Assembly (NCBI GenBank): GCA_037039925.1
Contig: JAXRKP010000007.1
Span: 705,001-769,000 of the forward strand
Reading direction: 5' to 3'
DNA: 64,000 nucleotides
From: Doris montereyensis
Taxonomy: Eukaryota > Mollusca > Gastropoda > Nudibranchia > Dorididae
How positions within the stretch are numbered: the stretch's first letter is position 1; each line of letters starts with the position of its first letter. The notes beneath the pieces were generated by a model that was not told the origin of the DNA, did no database searches, and worked only from the letters and a program-made list of their open reading frames with translations. Below, one piece after another: positions 1 to 11,869 of this stretch. The translations under genes were made by a program, and so were the position numbers.

Positions 1-48
1 TACTTTAATGTTAAGATGATAGGAGTAAGTCATGTGTTGTTCCGTGGT

Positions 49-49
<1 letters not shown>

Positions 50-133
<84 letters not shown>
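50..133. repeat. (GA)n microsatellite
   Basis: An almost pure GA dinucleotide run of about 80 bp. It is followed by a (GT)n run at about 136-167. Confidence 0.95.
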
Positions 134-135
<2 letters not shown>

Positions 136-136
136 G

Positions 137-167
<31 letters not shown>

Positions 168-168
<1 letters not shown>

Positions 169-225
169 CAGTTAGTGACTGTGGGTCAGACGCCCTACCG
201 ACTGAGCAACTGGCTGCGTATACAA
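168..225 (-). mobile_element. tRNA-like SINE head fragment
   Basis: Read on the minus strand, this stretch contains TTGCTCAGTCGGTAGGGCG followed by TCTGACC, which looks like a tRNA D-arm/A box leading into an anticodon arm. No B box follows, because a GT/GA microsatellite begins where it should be. A truncated tRNA-derived SINE is the simplest reading. It cannot fold as a complete tRNA. Confidence 0.4.
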
Positions 226-346
226 CCAGAATATATTAAATTATCCATGACGGCATTAGCCTATTTGCAGATGGAACTTACAGACCGTGTCCACGTAGAA
301 ATCTACCAAATCTACCTCCTTTCCGCAAACAAAAGAGTGTATTACA

Positions 347-389
347 ATACACACACACACACACACACAGACTCTCTCCTCTCCCCCCC

Positions 390-462
<73 letters not shown>

Positions 463-520
463 TGTCTCTGTCTCTGTCTGTCTCTGTCTCTTGCTCTCTC
501 TGTCTCTCTCTGTCTCTCTG

Positions 521-601
<81 letters not shown>

Positions 602-605
602 TTGT
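347..605. repeat. (AC)n and (CT)n microsatellites
   Basis: A short (AC)n run is followed by about 215 bp of CT repeat with scattered TG interruptions. The open frames across it (Leu/Ser on plus, Arg/Glu on minus) are products of the repeat and are not genes. Confidence 0.95.
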
Positions 606-612
606 CATGTAG

Positions 613-1164
613 ATACTAACGGTGCTATAATTGAAATTAGTACACCCCATCAGTAGTGTCAAAGAGGACAAAAGACAAGGCCGGTGATTTTTTTAAATTT
701 ATCACCGTTCCGTTAACTTTGACCTTCAACTAGATCATCTAGCTGATTGGTTTCATGCGCTGAATTGATGTCTCCCCTTCAACATAAAATTATGGATGCG
801 TGATGTGAGACAAACAATAATGGTGTCTTGTTTTCATTTGGTTTCTCTGTTGATTGAAGTAAATGATAATAAGGGGTGTAGTGCGTCACCCCAATTCGAG
901 GCCCATTCACTTCGACCTTGAACCCAGGTCTAGCTGTTTGGTTTGACACGGCGCATTGGCTTTACTACCGTCACCAAAAGAAAAAAGTTGTTTGTGATTT
1001 AATAATGGGTATAATTATATAATACACATTTTGCCATTGATTGAACTGCAACTTACTAAAGATATGAGTACGGTATCTTTGATCGTACCTTGGTTCTCCC
1101 AAGGACGGCATTGCCCTTGGTTCACGATAACCACACGTAGGTCAAAGTATATGCTTACAATAGA
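613..1164. other. no gene seen
   Basis: AT-rich single-copy-looking DNA. I see no coding region, RNA gene or repeat structure. Confidence 0.5.
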
Positions 1165-1172
1165 CGCCTAAC

Positions 1173-2182
1173 GGGAGTCTGACATTTGGAGCACTAAATT
1201 TTTAAAATGTGACATTTGGAGCATTAACATTTTTAAAATGTGACATTTGGAGCACTAAAATTTTTAAAATGTGACATTTGGAGCACTATCGAAAATTAAG
1301 TAAAAATACAGTATGACATTTGGAGCACCAGCGAAAAATAATTAAAAATGCAGTATGACAGTTGGAGCACCAGCGAAAATTAAGTAAAAATGCAGTAGTA
1401 TGACATTTGGAGCACAATAGTATCGACGGCCGATTTATACACTTCGCTTCTGCGTTGGCGAAAGCTCTGTCACTCACCTAACATTGACTTTAATTTTATA
1501 AATAAGTCTCCCCACTCTACACAATCTAAACTGTATTAATTTTTAACTTTTTGGCTGTCTGGATTTTATAATATTTTTTCAAACGTTTTGGAAGTAAAAA
1601 CAAATGTTACTGGAATGATTTCACAAAACATGCACGATTATATAACTGTTCACATTGGTTTATAAACACGTGCTCTCATTGGCTCTCCGTGGTCCGCTCC
1701 ATAGGTACATAAGGCCAGAATTATACTAAGACCGTGTCCCGGTCAAACAGCTGATTCCAAGGAAAACGCATCTTTAGAGTGACTAATTGTTGATTTTGGT
1801 GTTAAATATTTTATTTTTTTAGGCGGGAGTTTTGCAAGCGCCCCTTTCACCCCAACGATGATAATATTGACCTATTCAGCTCTATATCATGCTTTTTTAT
1901 GTTTTTAACAATTTCCAATAAAATAAACATTTTCAATGCGGCCTCATATCATGAGACAGTCTCAAAGCTGTACAAACACAGAGGGGAAGTGTTTACTTTT
2001 TAAAAAAACTATTCAGTAATCGGTAGTAAACTGACTGGGTGACTTGTATTCGACGCCAAAAATGTAGTGCTCCAAAGTCCAAATGCCACATAGCGGCATT
2101 TTTTAAAATAAAAAATGGTGCTCCAGATATCATATAGCGGTTTCCTTTGAAATAAAATAGTGCTCCAAATGTCATACACCCC
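1173..2182. mobile_element. 1.0-kb DNA transposon (MITE) with 8-bp TSD
   Basis: The interval is flanked by identical 8-bp copies of CGCCTAAC (1165-1172 and 2183-2190). The ends form an imperfect terminal inverted repeat: GGGAGTCTGACATTTGGAGC at the left, and GGGGGTGTATGACATTTGGA at the right on the minus strand. Copies of TGACATTTGGAGCAC repeat about seven times inside the left end, spaced 31-48 bp, and about three diverged inverted copies lie inside the right end. No transposase is present. An 8-bp duplication is known for hAT, P and Merlin elements; the GG start would fit Merlin, but the superfamily is not settled. Confidence 0.75.
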
Positions 2183-2190
2183 CGCCTAAC

Positions 2191-2732
2191 CATGAGTTGA
2201 CCCATTGCCTTGAACTTGGTTAATTAAAAACTCTTGTAGCATGTAAGGTTAACCTGCCGGCTGACCTCAATATGGGTCAATAATCTCTTTCCGCTGTGTA
2301 CGAGGCTTTCGTACGTGGCATCCATAGTTTTCTCACCCCCTCCCCGCTGACGAGGCTGCCGCGCTTAACCACAACGTACTTGTGATTATTGTGATGTTTT
2401 TTTGATCTTCGTTGAGTGAGGTGACATAGCGGGCAATTCATTTCGTTACTATTGTCATTGTGTTTATATTGCATTGTTTACTAACAATAACATCTATTAC
2501 AGCTTACTTTGCAGAGGGTCCACAGCCTGCATTTGAGATAGGGTTCCTGTGTTTTGTTGTATCTCTTAATAAGAAATATATTGAGTGTGTGTTAGCCTCG
2601 GAAATGAATTATCACTTTTTACCCTTTTAGAATAGTAGACTTTCTCTGTTTAGCATGGCGTGGGTTGATCAGCGTAATTATCCAGCATAGAGGCATTCCA
2701 AAACCTGTCTTTGAGTGCACTGTAGTGCAGTT
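2191..2732. other. no gene seen
   Basis: No recognisable coding or repeat structure between the transposon and the 55-bp minisatellite. Confidence 0.5.
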
Positions 2733-3190
2733 ATACGGGACCCACCACTAACACTTAGTCTTACTGGAAGGCCGGGAGTGATGCAAATATACGGAACCCG
2801 CCACTAGCGTAGGTGTGCTTAGAGTGACCAGTGGCATGCAAATATACGGAACCCGCCGCTAGCGTAGGCGTGCTTAGAGTGACCAGTGGCATGCAAATAT
2901 ACGGAACCCGCCACTAGCGTAGGTGTGCCTAGAGTGACCAGCGGCATGCAAATATACGGAACCCGCCACTAGCATAGGTGTGCCTAGAGTGACCAGCGGC
3001 ATGCAAATATACGGAACCCGCCACTAGCATAGGTGTGCTTAGAGTGACCAGTGGCATGCAAATATACGGAACCCGCCACTAGCGTAGGTGTGCTTAGAGT
3101 GACCAGCGGCATGCAAATATACGGAACCCGCCACTAGCGTAGGTGTGCCTAGAGTGACCAGCGGCATGCAAATATACTGGACCCGCCTGG
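2733..3190. repeat. 55-bp minisatellite
   Basis: About eight tandem copies of a 55-bp unit that contains ATGCAAATATACGGAACCCG and TGCTTAGAGTGACCAG. Copies differ by a few substitutions only. The first and last copies are more diverged. Confidence 0.92.
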
Positions 3191-3441
3191 AAAGGGTTTA
3201 AGAGGCCACACTTAATACCCTGGGCATACTTTTTGTTTGTAACTAACAAAAAGCTAGGTGACGAAATAATGATAATTATCAAGCCTTATAATATTCCACC
3301 GATTTTCTACTACGTAAGTCTAATTTAAATGTAAATATAGAAGAGATTTTTTATGTAATTTTTGTTGCAAAATTTAGATTTAGGTACAAAAGTACGAACA
3401 AAAAATTTGATTTCGAGTGAGCAGATCCTTGCGATTTCACT

Positions 3442-3740
<299 letters not shown>

Positions 3741-3867
3741 GGCCATTTATGATGCGCAGCTTCCACCCCATGGAATAAGACTCTGGGCACATACAAAAAT
3801 CTAGAATCATCAAGTGCTTATACTTACTTATACATGTAGTAGAAAGTCGATGAAAACAAATTGAACA

Positions 3868-4025
3868 TGTCAAAAGCTACTGCTACAAAGCGGTTATTGC
3901 TACTGCTACAAAGCGGTTACTGCTAGTGCTAGAAAGCGGTTACTGCTAGTTCTACAAAGCGGTTACTGCTAGTGCTACAAAGCGGTTACTGCTAGTGCTA
4001 CAGCGGTTACTGCTACAAAGCGGTC
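3868..4025. repeat. 23-24-bp minisatellite
   Basis: Six to seven tandem units built on GCTACAAAGCGGTTACTGCT, with some units shortened. Confidence 0.85.
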
Positions 4026-4393
4026 AACAAGTCTTAGTCTTATGGATATAGCGGGACTTTCGGTCCAGAAGAAAAAAACCCCGTTACATCCATGTTCCCG
4101 CAATAGGAGTACAAAGGAGACTACCAAAAAATAATTAAAAAGTAGCAAAATTACCTCCCTTCCTTATGAAGAACATTGTGACCCATAGGCCTAGATAGAT
4201 TTCTTTGATTCAATTACTTTGTTTTTTGTTTTTTTTTTTAAATTAAAATTTTTTATTTATTTATTTTAACTCGCAACGATGTAAGATGTGCCCCTTCCTC
4301 GTCTCATGGGTATTTCGGAGGAATCTGGTCGTTTGTCTTTCTGGAAGAAAGCCTTGATGCTCGACTGCTTTTTTGCTGTTGTCATTATCTTGT

Positions 4394-4430
<37 letters not shown>

Positions 4431-4770
4431 ACTCCTCCACACTTAAAAATCTCGATTACATTTCGTTACAATGTACGGTAACACACTTCCACAGGGTCAC
4501 AATGTTAAACTCTCCTCATCACTTAGCGGTGGCCTTGTTAGCACACTTCCACGTTAATCACAATGAATAGTAGACTCTCACTCATCACGTAGCCTACACA
4601 GCTGACTGGCCAGTTTGAGCCTGGCTGTAGCCTAACGACAGCTGTGGCCTGACTATGCGAGGTTTACTATTTAAAAAAATAAGGAAAGAAAGAAAAACGC
4701 TGCTCTATTTTTTTAAAATCCAAAGCCCTGCTGTATTTGTCTTGTCTTTGTTTCCACGAGGGCTTCAATC
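4026..4770. other. no gene; (AC)n at 4396-4426
   Basis: AT-rich anonymous DNA with one (AC)n microsatellite. Nothing else is recognised. Confidence 0.5.
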
Positions 4771-5190
4771 AATGTTTTTTTCATGTCACTATCCTTTATT
4801 TTAGACAGAGCAAACTGCTTAAATTTTTGTTCATGTCACTATCCTTTACATTACATGTATTTTAGACATAGCAAACTGCTTTTAAAAAAATCATGTCACT
4901 TATCCTTTATTTTAGACATAGCAAACTGCTTCAATGTTTTTTCATGTCAATATCCTTTATTGTAGACAGCAAACTGCTTCAATGTTTTTTCATATCACTA
5001 TCCTTTATTTTAGACATAGCAAACTGTTTCAATGTTTTTTTCATGTCACTATCCTTTATTTTAGACATAGCAAACTGCTTCAATGTTTTTTTCTATGTCA
5101 CTATCCTTTATTTTAAACATAGCAAACTGCTTCAATGTTTTTCAAGTCACTATCCTTTATTTTAAACATAGCAAACTGCTTAATTTTTTG
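4771..5190. repeat. about 50-bp minisatellite
   Basis: About eight tandem units of roughly 50-57 bp, each with CACTATCCTTTATTTTAGAC and GCAAACTGCTTCAATG. The short open frames across it are translations of the repeat. Confidence 0.9.
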
Positions 5191-5790
5191 TCGTTGCTAT
5201 ATGACAACTTGCTAGACTGAGCAGAAAGTACCGCCTTAGCAAATCAGTAGCTCTCTGAATTTGGCATACACGTCTATTGCTTATTCCTATATGAGACAGA
5301 GTCAGTCAATAATCAGGTATGATGTGATGAAGCGACGGTGTTTAATTTCTTTTATTTGTTATTTAATTTCATAAGGTGCTATATGCTCATTCGAGAAAAA
5401 AAAGCAATTTCAGCACAAAGCTGTTATATTGCAATATATTTAATTTATAGCATTTTACCGTTTTGGTTTAAACCAGCCTACAAACTATTGAAACCTGGTC
5501 GGACAATGGCGCACGGGTGTCGAATATTCCTGCTTCCCCGGCTCGACGTGTGCTCTGGTCACTCTGTTGACAAGGCAAATGGGACGCCAGTCCCACTTAA
5601 TTATGGTTCTCGTGGTAATGTAACATACTGTGGATGTTATTGGCTGACACAGCACTGACGTCTCGAATAATCGTGTGTACCATGCTGACCTTGTCATTAT
5701 CATAGCCGACGTTAAACGACCATTCCTACTAGGCGCCGAATTTTCTCTCGCAAACATAACTTCCTAGATTTAGTAGCAGTAGATGTACGC
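5191..5790. other. no gene seen
   Basis: No recognisable gene. The short open frames here match no family I know and lack coding character. Confidence 0.45.
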
Positions 5791-5799
5791 GACCAACGC

Positions 5800-6040
5800 C
5801 TCATGAAGTGAACACGCAACTGTCCTCTCCATGCTCAGTCAGCAAGAATCCCGTCTCAGAACTGGCCCCTGCTGAGGTGGACTAGGTATCGATCAACCTA
5901 CCTGGACCAGGCGGAGGGGGAGGGTAAATTTCACCTAGAGAAAACATGAGAATATTTCAACCGTTGACGGGGTTCGAACCCGACCTTTATGTTGGAGTGC
6001 CCGACATCTTGCCTCTGGACTACCACTACTAAGTCTAGTA
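5800..6040 (-). mobile_element. tRNA-derived SINE, probable
   Basis: On the minus strand, GTGGTAGTCCAGAGGCAAG (A-box-like) is followed about 30 bp later by the RNA polymerase III B-box sequence GGGTTCGAACCCC, at about 5966-5978. A tRNA-unrelated body continues toward 5800. The spacing and the near-perfect B box support a tRNA-derived SINE head. The body end and the tail are not defined. Confidence 0.55.
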
Positions 6041-6060
6041 TCGTCTGATGAAGAGTCGAT

Positions 6061-6102
6061 GGCGATACATTATGTCGGATCGTTGCAAGCGGGTTGACAT
6101 AT
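6061..6102. repeat. satellite unit left of LINE insertion
   Basis: Contains ATTATGTCGGATCGTTGCAA and GGGTTGACATAT, matching the 71-bp satellite found from 9053 onward. It is the left remnant of a satellite unit split by the LINE at 6103-9052. Confidence 0.8.
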
Positions 6103-6872
6103 TCTTTCTTTCTTTCTTTATCATTTCCATTCTACATTTCGGTATATGGATTCAGATGCCCGAGATGATCTTTCTAAAAAGTTTAATTTCTATGCTCCAA
6201 TGCCTCTTTTATATCTTCTTCCCACTTTCTCCGATGTCTGCCTTTTGGTCTTTTTCCTTGGGCTGTGGCACTGTATACTGATTTAGCTATTCTATTGTCA
6301 TTCATTCTGTTTACATGCCCAAACCATCTCAATTGATTTGTTTCTATCTTAGTTTTTATGCCATCTTCTTTGGTTTGATCTTTATTGTTGTGTTTCTGAT
6401 TTTGTCTCTTTTAGTTTTTCCCACTACTCTTCTTAGATATTTCATTTCAGCTGCTTGTACTGTATTCTCTACTGTCTAAAGGTCCAAGTTTCACTGCCGT
6501 AAAGGACAGTAGGACAATAAACTGTATTGTATACTGCCATTTTGGTTTTTGTTGACAAGTCTTGTTTACCTACAAATGCCTTTCCTAGATGGTTATATAT
6601 TGCGACTTGCCTTTTGGATTCTACAGCTGATTTCTTCTCTTAGTTTCCCTCTGAGTTAATCATTACTCCTAGGTTATTGTAGCTTTGAACTTGTTCTTAT
6701 TTCGCCCTGCCTAATTTAAGATTTTGTGTTTTAGGAGCTTCCCTCGTTACTAATACCAGCATTGGTTTGGTTTTATTGGCATTTACTCTCATTCCTCATT
6801 TATTTAGTTCATTGTTCTTAATGTTGATATTCAACTGAACGTCACTTTCTGATTTTCCAAAACAGAACTAAA

Positions 6873-7497
6873 TCATCGGCAAATGAAAGCATTGATACAT
6901 TTTACTGGTATGAGCTTCCACATACCTACATTCATTTTCTTCATTTTTTGAGGATGCCTTTGCGACTGAATCCTACATTTGATAAACCAAAGAGGACTTA
7001 CGATACAACCCTGTTTTACTCCTATATTTACAACAAAGTGTGCATATATGTTTGGCACCTGTTTTGACTTCCATGCTTGTTAGCATATTGCATGTAGTAG
7101 TTTGTCTGCCTCTCTCTCTTGGTGCTTAATCATTTCTGAATACACTTGATCTGCTCTGGGCTTTTCCTAATTTCACTTTTTTAAAATTATTATTGCTGTT
7201 TGAATTTCTTCCATTGAAATATCTACATTTTCAGCTGTCTCCTCTGATTACTTGTTACTCTTACTAATTGATCTTTGCTCCTTGTTTCATATGTTCTGGA
7301 GGGGATTATGTAATTGGTGAAAATGCTTTCTCCATGTTTCCATTGATTTGACTGTCTTCTTTCATTATTTCTCCTTTGGCATTCTTAATTTGTCGTGTTA
7401 GGCATGCTTTGGTCTTTTCATGCTCTTCATTGCACCCCCAAGAACAGCTTTTGATTTCCTTGATAGCTTTCTTGAAGTCTGTCCAAACTCTTCCCAT
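6873..7497 (-). pseudogene. RT/linker part of LINE copy 1
   Basis: Two minus-strand segments match LINE copy 3. Positions 7306-7497 encode KACLTRQIKNAKGEIMKEDS, aligned to the linker of copy 3 near 55910-55980. Positions 6873-7058 encode the VKQGCIVSPL reverse transcriptase motif. They lie in different frames with stops between them. Confidence 0.75.
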
Positions 7498-8749
7498 TGT
7501 TCCTATTTTGCTTTCCTAACTTCCTCGTTGGTGATAGTTCTTTTATTCACGTAATCTATCTATCCTCTGTTCTTCTAATTATTTGCAGGTATTTCTTCCA
7601 GACATCCTTCTTTTCTTTGATCTTAGTTTAGACATTCTCATTCCACCATGCTGTTCTTTTCCTATCTCCTTTAATTTGTTTCCTATCACAGACCTCTTCA
7701 GTACAACTGAGGAGTGTTTCTTTATACATCTGCCACTTTTCTTCTATTGTGCTATCATTCAGATCCATCTGTCTTTCAATGATAAATATTTTTATCCTAG
7801 TTGGTATATCTGTTTTACTACTGACTTATTTGATTTCTCTATTTTGAGTTAAGTAGCTTTCTTCTCTTTCCTTTTTTGTTTGTTTTCCTCAGTCAGTAAT
7901 CTCATTTTGGTAATCACTAAGTGATGATCACTAAACATTTCTACTCCTTTGTTTACTCTGCATCCAATGTACTGTAAAAAAGGGAGCTGCTAACTATTAT
8001 GTACGCTATCATTGACTTTTACACCTGTCTTCATTTACTCTTGTGTATTTATGGATATCTTTATGAGGAAAAAAGGTGTTTGCTATTTTCGTATTATTCT
8101 TTAGGCAAAAATCTATTAGTCGCACTCCATTTGGAAAAGTTGTTGCCTCCTTCTTTACCTATTACTCCTCCTGACGTTTCTATATTGTTGCTTACTCTAG
8201 CGTTTACATATCCTCACCATTAGTTCCTGTTTGTGTTTAAGATTCTCTGCAGCTATTTGTAAACTGTTTCGAAGATATTTTTCTTCTTCTTTTAGTTGCG
8301 TCTTTGTTTGGTCCATAAGCTATTAATGATTTAATTTCTCATCCTTTGGTTTAATATTTACCTCATAGCCGTGGGCTTATACATTTCCAACTTTCTAGTG
8401 GCTTTTCATGCCGTTTATGCAATAGGAGGCCTACTCCTGTTCTAGCTCTATCTTTGACATCTACTCCTGAGAAGATTAAAATATGATTGGGTCATATATT
8501 TTCTATTCCTTGTCCGTTTTTCTTTGTTTCTATAATGGCAACGGCCAAAATATCTACTTTAAATTGTTCCATTTCTTCAATTAATTCTTACTCTTTTCCA
8601 TTTATTGCCCTAACATTCCATTTCCACAAATCAAAGTCCGTGTTCGTTTCAATGTTCGTCGTTGAAAGGTCAAGCCGGGTATATTTCATTTATTTCTCTG
8701 AAATCAGTTTGGTTTTGGATAAGCAGAGGATTACCCACTGTACCCTAGG

Positions 8750-9050
8750 CAGACGGTGGGGCTGGACCTGGAGGCCCCCTACCAGGCTTAGTGATTTTCT
8801 GTCAGGGTTAACTCCTTAGCCTTTGGTCATAAAAGACCAGCCTGCAAGGCAGCAGGTTGTTATTTTCTGTCAAGGTTTACTCCCTCAGCCTTAGGTCAGT
8901 CAAGACCGGCCTGGAAGGCAGAAGGTTGTTTTTCTGTCAGGGTTAACTCCCTAGCTTTTGGTCGCCCAAGATCCACCTGCAAGGCAGCAGGAGACTCGTG
9001 GAGGGCGGAATCATCTACTCCCCCGTACAAGTGTATACCTGTCCACTGCC
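8750..9050 (-). repeat. 5'-UTR monomers of LINE copy 1
   Basis: Three tandem copies of a roughly 65-70-bp unit containing CTGTCAGGGTTAACTCC and CCTGCAAGGCAGCAGG. The same unit occurs at the 5' end of every other copy of this LINE in the window, in different numbers. Confidence 0.8.
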
Positions 9051-9052
9051 CG

Positions 9053-9224
9053 GGTTGACATATCATGTCGAATAAAATGTCACTATTACTACTACGCTAT
9101 GTCAGATCCTGCAAGCAGATTGACATATTTGTCGAATAAAATGTTATCACGTTATGTTGGATACATTATGTCGGATTGTTGCAAACAGGTTGACCTGTCA
9201 TGTCGAATAAAATGTTACCACATC
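9053..9224. repeat. 71-bp satellite, diverged edge units
   Basis: Two diverged units of the 71-bp satellite (GTCGAATAAAATGTTA core), lying just right of the LINE insertion and before the 14-bp array. Confidence 0.8.
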
Positions 9225-9745
9225 ATATCAGATACATTATGTTGGATATATTATGTCGGATACATTATGTCGGATACATTATGTCGGATACATGATGTCG
9301 GATACATTATGTTGGCTATATTATGTGGGATACATGATGTCGGGTACATTATGTCGGATATATTATGTCGGATACATCATGTCGGATACATTATGTCGGA
9401 TACATCATGTCGGATACATCATGTCGGATACATGATGTCGGATACATAATGTCGGATACATGATGTCGGATACTTTATGTTGGATACATTATGTTGGTTA
9501 TATTATGTCGGATACATTATGTCGGATACATTATGTCGGATACATCATGTCGGATACATTATGTCGGATACATTATGTCGGATACATCATGTCGGATACA
9601 TTATGTCAGATATATTATGTCGGATACATTACGTCGGATATATCATGTCGGATACATTATGTCGGATACATCATGTGGGATACATTATGTTGATATATTA
9701 TGTCGGATACATCATATCGGATACATTACGTCGGATACATCATGT
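9225..9745. repeat. 14-bp satellite array
   Basis: About 37 tandem copies of ATTATGTCGGATAC with occasional single-base variants. The open frames here (MSDTLCRIHYVGYI pattern) exist only because three 14-bp units make 14 codons. The 14-mer matches a segment of the neighbouring 71-bp unit. Confidence 0.95.
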
Positions 9746-11838
9746 CGGATCGTTGTAAGCAGGTTGACATGTCATGTCGAATAAAATGTTACCACGTTAT
9801 GTCAGATCGTTGTAAGCAGGTTAACATGTCACGTCGAATAAAATGTTACCACGTTATGTCGGATAGGTTGTGTCTGGTCGTTGCAAGCAGGTTAACATGT
9901 CAAGTCGAATAAAATGTTACCACGTTATGTGGGATAGGTTGTGTCTGGTCGTTGCAAGCAGGTTAACATGTCAAGTCGAATAAAATGTTACCACGTTATG
10001 TCGGATAGGTTGTGTCTGGTCGTTGCAAGCGGGTTAACATGTCAAGTCGAATAAAATGTTACCACGTTATGTCGGATAGGTTGTGTCTGGTCGTTGCAAG
10101 CAGGTTAACATGTCAAGTCGAATAAAATGTTACCACGTTATGTCGGATAGGCGTTGTGTCTGGTCGTTGCAAGCAGGTTAACATGTCAAGTCGAATAAAA
10201 TGTTACCACGTTATGTCGGATAGGTTGTGTCCGATCGTTGCAAGTTGGTTGACATGTCACGTCGAATAAAATGTTACCACATTATATCGGACAGGTTATG
10301 TCTGATCGTTGCAAGGTGATTGACATGTCACGTCGAATAAAATGTTACCACGTTATATCGAATCTTAAGCAAGCGGTTTGACATGTGATGTCGAATAAAA
10401 TGTTACTTCGTTAGGGTGGGATACGTTATGTCTGATCGTTGTTAGCAGGGTAACATGTGATGTCGAATAAAATGTTACTTCGTTAGGTGGGATACATTAC
10501 GTCTGATCGTTGCTAGCAGGTTGACATGTGATGTCGAATAAAATGTTACTTCGTTAGGTGGGATACATTATGTCTGATCGTTGCTAGCAGGGTAACATGT
10601 GATGTCGAATAAAATGTTACTTCGTTAGGTGGGATACGTTATGTCTGATCGTTGCTAGCAGGTTGACATGTGATGTCGAATAAAATGTTACTTCGTTAGG
10701 TGTGATACGTTATGTCTGATCGTTGTTAGCAGGTTAACATGTGATGTCGAATAAAATGTTACTTCGTTAGGTGGGATACGTTATGTCTGATCGTTGCTAG
10801 CAGGTTGACATGTGATGTCGAATAAAATGTTACTTCGTTAGGTGGGATACATTATGTCTGATCGTTGCTAGCAGGTTGACATGTGATGTCGAATAAAATG
10901 TTACTTCGTTAGGTGGGATACATTATGTCTGATCGTTGCTAGCAGGTTGACATGTGATGTCGAATAAAATGTTACTTCGTTAGGTGGGATACGTTATGTC
11001 TGATCGTTGCTAGCAGGTTGACATGTCATGTCGAATAAAATGTTACTTCGTTAGGTGGGATACGTTATGTCTGATCGTTGCTAGCAGGTTGACATGTCAT
11101 GTCGAATAAAATGTTACTTCGTTAGGTGGGATACGTTATGTCTGATCGTTGCTAGCAGGTTAACATGTGATGTCGGATAAAATGTTACTTCGTTAGGTGG
11201 GATACGTTATGTCTGATCGTTGCTAGCAGGTTGACATGTGATGTCGAATAAAATGTTACTTCGTTAGGTGGGATACGTTATGTCTGATCGTTGCTAGCAG
11301 GGTAATGTGATGTCGAATAAAATGTTACTTCGTTAGGTGGGATACGTTATGTCTGATCGTTGCTACAGGTTGACATGTGATGTCGAATAAAATGTTACTT
11401 CGTTAGGTGGGATACATTATGTCTGATCGTTGCTAGCAGGTTGACATGATGTCGAATAAAATGTTACTTCGTTAGTGGGATACATTATGTCTGATCGTTG
11501 CTAGCAGGTTGACATGTGATGTCGAATAAAATGTTACTTCGTTAGGTGGGATACGTTATGTCTGATCGTTGCTAGCAGGTTGACATGTGATGTCGAATAA
11601 AATGTTACTTCGTTAGGTGGGATACGTTATGTCTGATCGTTGCTAGCAGGGTAACATGTGATGTCGAATAAAATGTTACTTCGTTAGGTGGGATACGTTA
11701 TGTCCTGATCGTTGCTAGCAGGTTGACATGTCATGTCGAATAAAATGTTACTTCGTTAGGTGGGATACGTTATGTCTGATCGTTGCTAGCAGGTTGACAT
11801 GTCATGTCGAATAAAATGTTACCACATTATGTCAGGTT
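9746..11838. repeat. 71-bp satellite array, two subfamilies
   Basis: About 29 tandem units of 71 bp. Subfamily A (about 9746-10370) has TACCACGTTATGTCGGATAG and TTGCAAGCAGG. Subfamily B (about 10370-11838) has TACTTCGTTAGGTGGGATAC and TTGCTAGCAGG. Both share GTCGAATAAAATGTTAC. Subfamily B units are nearly identical, pointing to recent homogenisation. The last unit returns to the ACCACATTATGTC form. Confidence 0.95.
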
Positions 11839-11869
11839 TTATTTTTTGGAATAAATATTTCTCAATGTC

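Larger units (their letters stand above)
6103..9052 (-). mobile_element. RTE-like LINE, copy 1 (antisense)
   Basis: This is a decayed but nearly full-length non-LTR retrotransposon. Read on the minus strand it runs from repeated 5'-UTR units (8750-9050), through an AP-type endonuclease region (about 7990-8660), a linker (about 7300-7850) and reverse transcriptase (6873-7060 encodes a GVKQGCIVSPLWF-like motif), to a short 3' end with a (GAAA)n tail. It is flanked by an 11-12-bp target duplication GGTTGACATAT (6092-6102 and 9053-9063). Many frameshifts and stops show that it is dead. A size near 3 kb, a very short 3' UTR and a simple-repeat tail fit the RTE clade; the clade call is inference. 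Confidence 0.85.

Noticed and set aside
139..671. Leu/Ser-rich and Arg/Glu-rich open frames
   Set aside because: They are translations of GA/CT and GT/AC microsatellites. The same applies to frames at 16588-16999, 36113-36463 and 59306-59650.
5960..5985. Functional tRNA gene
   Set aside because: A good B box is present, but the acceptor stem and cloverleaf do not close; a SINE head fits better.
8958..9912. Open frames up to 163 codons with a repeated cysteine-containing motif
   Set aside because: A 14-bp tandem repeat gives a 14-codon protein period in every open frame, several frames are open at once, and nothing outside the repeat is coding.
9225..11838. CRISPR-like array
   Set aside because: Units are head-to-tail with no unique spacers, and the context is an animal genome. 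It is a satellite.
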